Positions 32,430 to 39,613 of a stretch of 51,778 bases of DNA are shown here, in pieces. Within the stretch, counting starts at the first letter, position 1, and every line of letters starts with the position of its first letter. A program made the position numbers and the translations under genes. The notes under the pieces are model-generated. The model had not been told where the DNA came from and made no database searches. It was given only the letters and a program-made list of their open reading frames with translations. Where the stretch lies: positions 1-51,778 of the IMG/VR virus record IMGVR_UViG_3300025767_000029. The stretch is one strand, 5' to 3'. The DNA is from a virus.

Positions 32430-32480
32430 TTGTACTTTTGTCAATAACCCCATATTATTCGCATATAGGCATATGCCTAT
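32430..32480 (+). promoter_or_regulatory. Promoter with perfect 16-base palindrome (operator candidate)
   Basis: TTGTAC (32430-32435), 17-base spacer, TATTAT (32453-32458). Six bases later the perfect palindrome ATAGGCATATGCCTAT (32465-32480) covers the start site. It precedes the DUF932-like gene. Confidence 0.55.
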
Positions 32481-32519
32481 GATCTGTAATTTTATTAAAT
32501 TTATATAGGAATCATGATC

Positions 32520-33647
32520 ATGCAAATTGAAAATAGCTCAAACACTCTTACTCAATTACTCGAAACCGTTCGCGAGCAAGCTTCTAGAAGCGCGGATTAT
32601 CTAGCGCCTACCGATGCGTTACAGTTTAGAACGCGCGACACCGGCGGTGAGCATAAAACGTCTAGCATTATTCTAGAGGCTAATCGCGGCGAACCTACTC
32701 GCGAATTACGCGTTAACGATGTCGCCTTCGACCAAATATCTGCTAAGGCCGGAATAGACGTTCGAACGGCGCGCCGATTGCGCGACAATTACAGTAATGA
32801 GTTCGAAGGATTGGTTAACGCTATATGGCAGCGCGAACCTAGCACGCGGATGATTCGAAGCTTTATGGATGACGAAAGGAATGGAGTCGCGCGCGCGTTT
32901 GTTTCTGATAAGTTTAAAACGTTTGATAACGCGCATTTATTAAACGCGGCATTACCTCAACTGATGGAGTCTAGCGCGGGATGGCAAGTGGTTAATGGAA
33001 CGGTTACCGATCGCCGGTTATACCTCCGACTGAAATCTACTCAATACACTGGCGATGGTGCGGCAGTAGGCGATGCGATGGCGCTAGGCATAGGGTTATC
33101 GAATAGTGAAGTAGGCCATGGTTCGATTAGCGTTTACCAAATGATATGGACACTGGCCTGTTTGAACGGAATGCAAACAGAGAACCGTCACCGCAGCTCG
33201 CATATCACTAGCGCGCGTGCGGAGTCTGACACGTGGGGATTACTAACAGATGAGGCCAAGGATGCCGACAATAATGCGCTTAGTCTTAAGGTTCGCGACC
33301 TTGTTTCCGCGTACGGTTCGCGGGAGGGATTAGATAACGTGCTAGATAAGATGCGCGCGGCGGCCGGCGATATTGTCACCGGTTCGGCGCAATCTGCTAC
33401 AGAAGCGCTTGGATCGGTGTTGAAATTAACTAAGGCCGACACTAGTCGCGTGCTAGACGGTTTACTGGCAACGATCGGGCAGGCCGGTTATGCCGGCAAT
33501 CCAGTATCACGCGCGACAATGGTTAACGCGGTGACCGCGGCGGCGCATTCGGTAGATGCCGATAGCGTGGACGATTGGCAGAAATTAGGCGGCCGCGTGC
33601 TAGATCTACCGCGCGCCGATTGGCAACGGATCGCCTTAGCGGCCTAG
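32520..33647 (+). CDS. DUF932-like phage/plasmid protein
   Basis: 375 residues from ATG 32520 (AGGA nine bases upstream; ATG 32514 also possible). It reads as the DUF932 family known from phages and plasmids: helical N-terminal region, then GVARAFVSDKFKTFDNAHLL, then a beta section with DRRLYLRLKS and GLSNSEVGHGSISVYQMIWTLACLNGM. The function of the family is not established. It ends in a helical region. Neighbouring DUF7227-like gene and similar codon use suggest they travel together. Confidence 0.75.
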   Translation: MQIENSSNTLTQLLETVREQASRSADYLAPTDALQFRTRDTGGEHKTSSIILEANRGEPTRELRVNDVAFDQISAKAGIDVRTARRLRDNYSNEFEGLVNAIWQREPSTRMIRSFMDDERNGVARAFVSDKFKTFDNAHLLNAALPQLMESSAGWQVVNGTVTDRRLYLRLKSTQYTGDGAAVGDAMALGIGLSNSEVGHGSISVYQMIWTLACLNGMQTENRHRSSHITSARAESDTWGLLTDEAKDADNNALSLKVRDLVSAYGSREGLDNVLDKMRAAAGDIVTGSAQSATEALGSVLKLTKADTSRVLDGLLATIGQAGYAGNPVSRATMVNAVTAAAHSVDADSVDDWQKLGGRVLDLPRADWQRIALAA

Positions 33648-33771
33648 TGTTAACAGCTCGCAATCAAGGCCGCCGCGTGCGGCCTTTTTTGTATCTATTT
33701 ACTTTTCACATAATAAGCCGATACAATCTACGCAAGCCCGCGATTGGCGCGGCATTTTAAGGGATAGAACC
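33648..33771 (+). repeat. Intercassette spacer A: terminator plus promoter plus leader hairpin
   Basis: Contains, in order, TAACAGCTCGCAAT, terminator stem AAGGCCGC/GCGGCCTT (33666-33690), TTTACT-N18-TACAAT promoter (33698-33727), leader hairpin CCGCG-ATTGG-CGCGG (33738-33752) and RBS. Nearly the same spacer recurs at 34273-34399. Confidence 0.85.
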
Positions 33772-34272
33772 ATGTCACAGATTGAAGAAATTATTGTTGA
33801 ATTAATCGAAAGCCGAATTGCCGACTATGATTTCGGCCGAATTGTAGATGACGCCATCAGTTATAATGATGACGTGCAAGGGCATGAGAGCCGAATAGAT
33901 GACCTCGAAAATATCGATGTTGAATCGACTCTCACTGAATTCGGCGACCGAATAGATGAGCTTGCATCTTATAACGATCATGGCGCCATGCAATTAATGG
34001 TGGCAAACGTTGCCGAAATCACGCGCCGTTTAAACGAACTCGAAACCCGCAACGATACGGCCGCGGCCGATAATCCGCCGGCTAATCAGATTGATTTAAT
34101 CATGCCGCGTAATCCTATGGTGCTAGGCTATGATTCGATGGATCATCTTCGCGAGTATGTTAGCGCGACACTGGCGGGAACCGGCCAGTCTGAAGCGCTA
34201 TTGCTTGAAATGGTATTCGCGACAGCTCGAAGAATAATCGATATAGAGTTGGGAACTGATAACAAGCTTTAA
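33772..34272 (+). CDS. Cassette protein with coiled-coil, unknown function
   Basis: 166 residues, start behind AAGGGATAGAACC. Acidic helical N-terminal half with heptad-like spacing (ESRIDDLENIDVE...EITRRLNELETR) and a C-terminal helical domain. Flanked by the two near-identical spacers, so it looks like a replaceable one-gene unit. Confidence 0.65.
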   Translation: MSQIEEIIVELIESRIADYDFGRIVDDAISYNDDVQGHESRIDDLENIDVESTLTEFGDRIDELASYNDHGAMQLMVANVAEITRRLNELETRNDTAAADNPPANQIDLIMPRNPMVLGYDSMDHLREYVSATLAGTGQSEALLLEMVFATARRIIDIELGTDNKL

Positions 34273-34399
34273 TCGCTAACAGATCGCAATCAAGGCCGCC
34301 GCGTGCGGCCTTTTTTGTACCGGTTTACTTTTTACATATTATGCCGATACAATACTGGCAAGCCCGCGATTGGCGCGGCATTTAAAAGGAATCTAGACC
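34273..34399 (+). repeat. Intercassette spacer B: near-copy of spacer A
   Basis: CTAACAGATCGCAAT, terminator stem (34292-34316), TTTACT-N18-TACAAT (34324-34353), hairpin CCGCG-ATTGG-CGCGG (34364-34378), AGGAATC RBS. By eye most positions match spacer A across about 120 bases. Confidence 0.85.
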
Positions 34400-34828
34400 A
34401 TGTCAGATAATCAATTTTATTCAGTGTTAGATGAATTCGACAAGCTGTTCGCGGTATGCCCGCCGCGATCGTGCGCGCAGAAGCGCTACTATCGCGCGGT
34501 GCCCGATGGTGAGATCGTCACGCCACTGGATAACGGTGAGCCGGTTTATCACCATCCTTTAAGCGCAATCGCGGTATTTTATAAGAGCCCGACCAATACG
34601 CTAGGTGTCCGCTATTCGGTCGTTATGTCCGGCCAGCGCCGCCGATATTATGATCGCGACTATTCGCTAGACCATGGCGCCGATGCCTTCCGCGTAGCTA
34701 TTCAGTATGCGCGCGACTGCGGCCTTGGCGATCTAATCGAATCGAATAACGTAACACTGGGTGCGCTGCCTAACAGTTCTGATTATGTTCTGACTATTGG
34801 CGGATCTAAAACACATTTCGCCATGTAG
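34400..34828 (+). CDS. Cassette protein, unknown function
   Basis: 142 residues. A basic-aromatic middle (RRRYYDRDYSLDHGADAF) and LPNSSDYVLTIGGSKTHF at the end; no domain recognised. It follows spacer B and is closed by the third copy of the shared terminator. Confidence 0.65.
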   Translation: MSDNQFYSVLDEFDKLFAVCPPRSCAQKRYYRAVPDGEIVTPLDNGEPVYHHPLSAIAVFYKSPTNTLGVRYSVVMSGQRRRYYDRDYSLDHGADAFRVAIQYARDCGLGDLIESNNVTLGALPNSSDYVLTIGGSKTHFAM

Positions 34829-34847
34829 TCGCTAACAGCTCGCAATT

Positions 34848-34875
34848 AAGGCCGCCTGATCGCGGCCTTTTTTTT
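34848..34875 (+). terminator. Terminator closing the cassette array
   Basis: AAGGCCGC-CTGATC-GCGGCCTT and eight T, preceded by the shared CTAACAGCTCGCAAT. No promoter repeat follows, so the array ends here. Confidence 0.9.
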
Positions 34876-35369
34876 GCCCGTCATATATGCCGGCCGCGGC
34901 CGGCCGGTCGTGAAGCGTATCGTACGGCGCGAGAATCGCGGCCAGTTGAGCGCGGCGCGTGAACTGGGCACCAGTGCCCCAGTTGTACGTTAAAATTTTC
35001 ACTTCCACCGGCTCGCGGCCGCCGATCCACTAGATATTGTGCTAGGGAATCGACTAGACCCAGGGCAAAATCCGGACACGCCGCGTATTTACTGGCCTGT
35101 AGCGGTGCCGAATCGACAAAAAAACCGGCCGGTTTCCGCGACCACTAGATATTGTGTTTTAGTCACCGGATCGTGAAGCGCGGTCACTGGATCGCGACAA
35201 CTGGCGCATTAATCGCGGCCGCGGCGCGCGAACTGGCGCGCCAGTAGCGCGGAAAATCGCCTAGGATCCCTAGGCCAATCGAGGCTAATCGCGCAGAAAA
35301 TGCAAGATCAGTCGTGCGCGAACCGCGAGGCGCGCCCCCTCCCCCCGGAGCGCGTGCTTGTGCAGGTTT
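34876..35369. other. GC-rich non-coding block dense in palindromes and short repeats
   Basis: About 490 bases without a credible ORF. It has GGCCGGCC, GCGGCCGC twice, GGCGCGCC and CCTAGG; a hairpin AACTGGGCAC/GTGCC(C)CAGTT (34962-34984); a 14-base direct repeat CACTAGATATTGTG (near 35030 and 35141); GTGAAGCG near 34911 and 35172; and two related GCGGCGCG(T/C)GAACTGG units (about 34952 and 35219). Composition matches the cassette genes on its left, not the virion genes on its right. Could be decayed cassettes or a recombination or packaging site. Confidence 0.7.
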
Positions 35370-35397
35370 TTGACAAACAATGACCATAAAATATAAT
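35370..35397 (+). promoter_or_regulatory. Perfect consensus sigma-70 promoter for the morphogenesis operon
   Basis: TTGACA (35370-35375), 16-base spacer, TATAAT (35392-35397). Followed by a 130-base AT-rich leader with further TATAAT at 35446-35451 lacking a proper -35. First gene downstream is at 35534, then terL. Confidence 0.85.
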
Positions 35398-35484
35398 TTG
35401 AAAAAAATTTATAAAAATGAAATAATTGATATGCGATGATCGATATATAATCGTATAAAAAGAATGGTCAAATAGACTAATAAG

Positions 35485-35499
35485 TGGCGAATTTCGCCA
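35485..35499. promoter_or_regulatory. Palindrome in the leader of the morphogenesis operon
   Basis: TGGCGAA-T-TTCGCCA, 7-bp arms. It could be a protein site or a short RNA hairpin 35 bases ahead of the first ATG. Confidence 0.5.
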
Positions 35500-35533
35500 A
35501 GTAATAGCAAAACTAACCAAGGGACCCCTATCT

Positions 35534-35791
35534 ATGGATGATTTTCCTGAAATTTTACTAGCGGATGGCTTTGACAAAGCCTTTATCGGAATAGGCTCGC
35601 GGGCCGGGGACGAAGATGTTGCGGTCTATGACCTCGAAAAGTGTGTCAATATCTTGGTAAACTCCGGTATGACCCACGAAGAAGCTGCTGAATACATTGA
35701 TTACAACGTCCTTGGTGCGTATGTGGGACCCCGGACGCCACTCTTTCTTGACCCGATGGACATAGACGATGTCAGACCACCTGCCAAGTAA
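35534..35791 (+). CDS. Conserved small protein preceding terL
   Basis: 85 residues. ILLADGFDKAFIGIGSRAG...VYDLEKCVNIL...YIDYNVLGAYVGPRTPLFL has the order of a common phage protein found just ahead of terminase large subunits; its role is not known. It overlaps terL by 23 bases. Placing it here marks the left edge of the conserved morphogenesis module. Confidence 0.7.
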   Translation: MDDFPEILLADGFDKAFIGIGSRAGDEDVAVYDLEKCVNILVNSGMTHEEAAEYIDYNVLGAYVGPRTPLFLDPMDIDDVRPPAK

Positions 35792-37244
35792 CCTTGAAGA
35801 TGCCGATGAGCGCCGTTTAAAGCTAGAACTTCGTTTAGCGCAGCTAGAGCGTGTTGAGCATTGCCAGACTAGCTTTCTGACTTTTGTAAAATCCCTCTGG
35901 CCCGAGTTCATTGCGGGAAAGCATCACAAGATTATTGCCGAGAAGCTTGAAGCGGTGGCCAATGGCAAGCTGAAGCGCTTGATTGTCAACATGCCGCCTC
36001 GTCACACCAAGAGCGAATTCGCCAGTTTCTTGTTTCCGGCATGGATGGTCGGAAGGAACCCTGCGATGAAGATCATTCAGGCTACGCACACCACGGAGCT
36101 TGCGGTTGGTTTTGGCAGAAAGGTTAAGAATCTTATTGAGAGAGAGGATTATGCTGAAATTTTCCCGGAATCTAAGTTGGCGGCGGACTCTAAGGCAAGT
36201 GGTCGATGGGATACTTCTCGCGGTGGCATGTATTATGCTGTTGGGGTTGGTAGTAACCTCGCTGGTCGCGGCGCTGATTTATGTATTATTGACGACCCGC
36301 ACTCTGAGCAGACCGCTATGTCTAACTCTGGATTCGATGACGCGTGGGACTGGTACACGGGCGGACCAAGACAGCGTCTCCAGCCGGGAGGGGCAATAGT
36401 TCTGGTCATGACACGCTGGTCGGAAAAAGATTTGACGGGGCAGTTGGTGCGTCAGATGGCAAAGGATCCTTTGGCGGACCAGTGGGAAGTAGTAGAGTTT
36501 CCCATGGAGCTACCTTCTGGAGAACCTGTTTGGCCGGAATATTGGTCTCCGGATGATCTAACCGCGGTAAAGGCGTCTATTCCTCCGAGCAAGTGGAATG
36601 CGCAGTATCAGCAGCAGCCTACGGGCGACACGAACGCAATCTTGAAGCGTGAGTGGTGGAAAGTTTGGGATGAGCCTAAGATTCCTCGTTTGGAGTATGT
36701 TATCCAAAGTTACGATACCGCGTTTAGTAAACGGGAGACAGCGGACTACAGTGCGATAACGACGTGGGGTGTTTTCTATCCTGACGAGGGTCCCCAGCCT
36801 AATTTGATTTTGTTGGAGTCTAAGAAGGGTCGCTGGGATTTTCCGGAGCTTAAGGCGATGGCTTTGGAGCAGTATAAGTATTGGGACCCCGAAACGGTTA
36901 TAATCGAGGCGAAAGCTTCTGGGACCCCGTTGACACAAGAGTTGCGCAATATGGGAATCCCTGTGGTAAACTTTACGCCGTCCCGTGGCAATGATAAGGT
37001 AACTAGGGTGCATTCTATCGCTCCTCTTTTGGAAGCGGGAATGATATGGGTGCCGGACGAGCAATGGGCACAAGAATTAATCGAAGAGTGTGCTGCGTTT
37101 CCGTATGGGGAACACGACGACTTGGTAGACAGTACCACTCAAGCACTGATGCGTTATCGTCAAGGTAACTTTGTACAGTTGCCTACTGACGATTGGGAAC
37201 AAGACGAAGACCCGGCACATGTCCGGGCCGCGTATTATGGTTGA
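35769..37244 (+). CDS. terL: Terminase large subunit
   Basis: 491 residues. The ATPase has an atypical Walker A (MPPRHTKSEFAS, near residue 76), Walker B LCIIDDPH near residue 175 and the coupling motif MTRWSEKDLTG; the RNase H-like nuclease has SYDTAFSKRETADYSA, VIIEAKASGTPL and HDDLVDS as its acidic residues. It pumps DNA into the prohead and cuts it. The small subunit lies 6.5 kb upstream across the accessory island. Confidence 0.97.
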   Translation: MSDHLPSNLEDADERRLKLELRLAQLERVEHCQTSFLTFVKSLWPEFIAGKHHKIIAEKLEAVANGKLKRLIVNMPPRHTKSEFASFLFPAWMVGRNPAMKIIQATHTTELAVGFGRKVKNLIEREDYAEIFPESKLAADSKASGRWDTSRGGMYYAVGVGSNLAGRGADLCIIDDPHSEQTAMSNSGFDDAWDWYTGGPRQRLQPGGAIVLVMTRWSEKDLTGQLVRQMAKDPLADQWEVVEFPMELPSGEPVWPEYWSPDDLTAVKASIPPSKWNAQYQQQPTGDTNAILKREWWKVWDEPKIPRLEYVIQSYDTAFSKRETADYSAITTWGVFYPDEGPQPNLILLESKKGRWDFPELKAMALEQYKYWDPETVIIEAKASGTPLTQELRNMGIPVVNFTPSRGNDKVTRVHSIAPLLEAGMIWVPDEQWAQELIEECAAFPYGEHDDLVDSTTQALMRYRQGNFVQLPTDDWEQDEDPAHVRAAYYG

Positions 37245-37255
37245 GGAAGGTAGAC

Positions 37256-39598
37256 ATGGCGTTGACACTTGAAGAAGTAATGGCCGAGATTGATCGGATC
37301 AAAGAAGAGTACGCTCAAGAAGATCCCGATAATACGGCGCAGGCCATTTCTACGTACATGCAAGAAAACGAAGTTCCGGAAGATCTTTTTCGTACAGCCA
37401 TGGCCGGGGTCAACAGTGCCAACTATCGCAGCATAGCCCAGTCTGGACTTGCGGGAGGCAAAAGTTTAGGTGGTGACGGCGACGGCACGGGAGTCGTAAA
37501 GCTGACCCCTATCCGTTCTGGCCAAGGGCAAGAGTATGCTCTTCCGGATCAGTACACACTTGCCGATGTTCAAGTAGCTGGTCGTCCTATGATGAACGAG
37601 GCCCAGCTTAGTCAGTACCTGCCTTACGATCCTTACAGCATTGAACAGCGGCGTGCTTATGAAGTAGACGCCCCGCGGGCCGTGACGTTCTACGACCGCA
37701 TGTTGAACCGCCCCGTGCCGGTTGTAACTAAAGGATTCCTGCCCAGTGGCGAGCCTACTACGGGCATTACTATGGGGGACGCGGCCCTCGCGCCATCTGG
37801 CGAAATGGATATTACGTCGGTCTTCCCGTCTACTGGCATGAACATAGAAGGCAGTGGTCTTGGGGGCACGACAGTAGGGTTGTCTGCTGAGCAGGCGGCG
37901 GCAGCGGGCCTTCCTCCCGGTAGCGCTACCGGAAATATTTTATCTACCACTGGCGACAACTTTGTCACGCCCGCCGGCACGCTGACCACGGATCAAGTTC
38001 TAGGAACCACTGGAACCGGCAATTTTGTTTTTGACACGGTCACGGGTGGAACGGGCAATGACACGGTCACAGATGACACGGTTGTAGACAACCAGTCACC
38101 TGCGGAAAAATACTTACAAGATTTGTACTTAAATTCTCCTAGTACCGAAATCGCCTCACAGCGTATCGCGGACTATGCTAATTCTATTGGCGGGCTAACT
38201 TCTCAACAAGTAGTAAATGCTATCAATCCGGTTATCTCCCAAGGGGGGGCCGGACTTTTAGATACGGGTTCAGCTTTAACTACGGCGGATGTTGACGCGG
38301 CGGTTGCGGCAGGAAACTTACCTTTAGCGGGAACAGGCGCTCCTGTCACTACCAACCTAGCCGATTTATACACGCAGGACGCGGCCACCGGACAAGGGGA
38401 CTACACTACTTTAGAATCGGCCTACCGAGTTTTGGACGAAGGCTCTAGACAAGGTTTAACCTTAGACCAAATAGGCGAGGCGTTTAATTTAGGCGAAGGC
38501 CAAGCCGCAAAGGTTCTTGCGGATGTAGGAATTGACGCTTCTACTTACGAGCCCGGTGGCGTTTCTAATGTCACGGCCGCCGCCCCAAGTAATGTTTACG
38601 CAACCGGCATTGGAAGTCTGCAAGCGGGTCAAAGTGCGGTGCCTACTATCCAACAAAATCTTGCTGCTATGTACGACCCTAGTCAAAAAGGCACGGCAGC
38701 CGAAGCGCAAACTGCGCAACAGATTTTAGCACAAGGCGCTGCCGCGGGATTAAACCTCGATCAAATCGGGGCTTCGTTTAACCTAACCCCCGAACAAACT
38801 CGCCAAGAGCTAATCAGAGCGGGCTTGGATACTTCTGTAATACCCGGCTTCCAAAAAGGCGGCGCGGTAGACACGGGCGACCAAGGCGGCGGTTTTGTCG
38901 AAGGACTGCGGTCCGTGGGCCGCGGCATCTCAGGTCTTGCCCGTTACGCAAAAGACAAGATGTTTGGTGAAGTGCCCGAGTACATGGCGGACACATCCGA
39001 GATTCGTTTCTCTGGTCGCCCGGGCAGCACTTATCGTGAAGAGTATTACGGTGAAGGGCCTACGTTTGAGGAGCGGTTGATTAAGGAATACGGTTACCCG
39101 GAAAGCCCCGAGCGTCCCGGTTCAGCAGACTTTAGTCGCGAATCACGGCCCACGGATCGTATGGACATGCCGGCAACCTCTGAGATATTAGACGCCCGCG
39201 CGCATGCGTTGGGCACGGCTCTTTACGGAAACGAGTATGGTGGCGAAGCATCTACTGCGATGGGCGTTATGGGCGAAGAGTATGACCGGACAATGGATAA
39301 CGCCAGTCGAGAAGACATTGCTATGGACACCCGCAACAATGCGGTTGGTCGAAAGATACTTCGTAACGCGGGCATTATGAACACAACTCGTGATCTTACT
39401 AGGATGGTAGACCAAAAAATCTTGGATCAACTAGACCGCATTATGGATCGTCCTATTAAAGAGCGTAGGGCAGAAAGCCCTAAAGAAGGTCCGGACCTTT
39501 ACTTTTCTAGGTTAGACCCTAAAACGTTGAAGACGACTACTGATCCCAGCGGGATTGTTAACGCGACAAATTACTCTCGTCACCCCGGCGGAATTTAA
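37256..39598 (+). CDS. Large protein with internal repeats between terL and portal
   Basis: 780 residues from ATG 37256 (GGAAGG upstream); an earlier in-frame start lies inside terL. The middle holds low-complexity Gly/Thr sequence (GTGNFVFDTVTGGTGND). A repeated unit follows: LTLDQIGEAFNLGEGQAAKVLADVG-type and again LNLDQIGASFNLTPEQTRQEL, each ending in G.D.S. The C-terminal quarter starts with FQKGGAVDTGD and is charged. Virion protein by position, possibly another ejected component; no enzyme motif. Confidence 0.6.
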   Translation: MALTLEEVMAEIDRIKEEYAQEDPDNTAQAISTYMQENEVPEDLFRTAMAGVNSANYRSIAQSGLAGGKSLGGDGDGTGVVKLTPIRSGQGQEYALPDQYTLADVQVAGRPMMNEAQLSQYLPYDPYSIEQRRAYEVDAPRAVTFYDRMLNRPVPVVTKGFLPSGEPTTGITMGDAALAPSGEMDITSVFPSTGMNIEGSGLGGTTVGLSAEQAAAAGLPPGSATGNILSTTGDNFVTPAGTLTTDQVLGTTGTGNFVFDTVTGGTGNDTVTDDTVVDNQSPAEKYLQDLYLNSPSTEIASQRIADYANSIGGLTSQQVVNAINPVISQGGAGLLDTGSALTTADVDAAVAAGNLPLAGTGAPVTTNLADLYTQDAATGQGDYTTLESAYRVLDEGSRQGLTLDQIGEAFNLGEGQAAKVLADVGIDASTYEPGGVSNVTAAAPSNVYATGIGSLQAGQSAVPTIQQNLAAMYDPSQKGTAAEAQTAQQILAQGAAAGLNLDQIGASFNLTPEQTRQELIRAGLDTSVIPGFQKGGAVDTGDQGGGFVEGLRSVGRGISGLARYAKDKMFGEVPEYMADTSEIRFSGRPGSTYREEYYGEGPTFEERLIKEYGYPESPERPGSADFSRESRPTDRMDMPATSEILDARAHALGTALYGNEYGGEASTAMGVMGEEYDRTMDNASREDIAMDTRNNAVGRKILRNAGIMNTTRDLTRMVDQKILDQLDRIMDRPIKERRAESPKEGPDLYFSRLDPKTLKTTTDPSGIVNATNYSRHPGGI

Positions 39599-39613
39599 AA
39601 ACAGGACACGGAC

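Noticed and set aside
34876-35369. Cloning-vector polylinker (GCGGCCGC near GATCCACTAG, GGCGCGCC)
   Set aside because: The sites are scattered over about 400 bases, not adjacent, and the surrounding composition is that of the neighbouring cassette genes.
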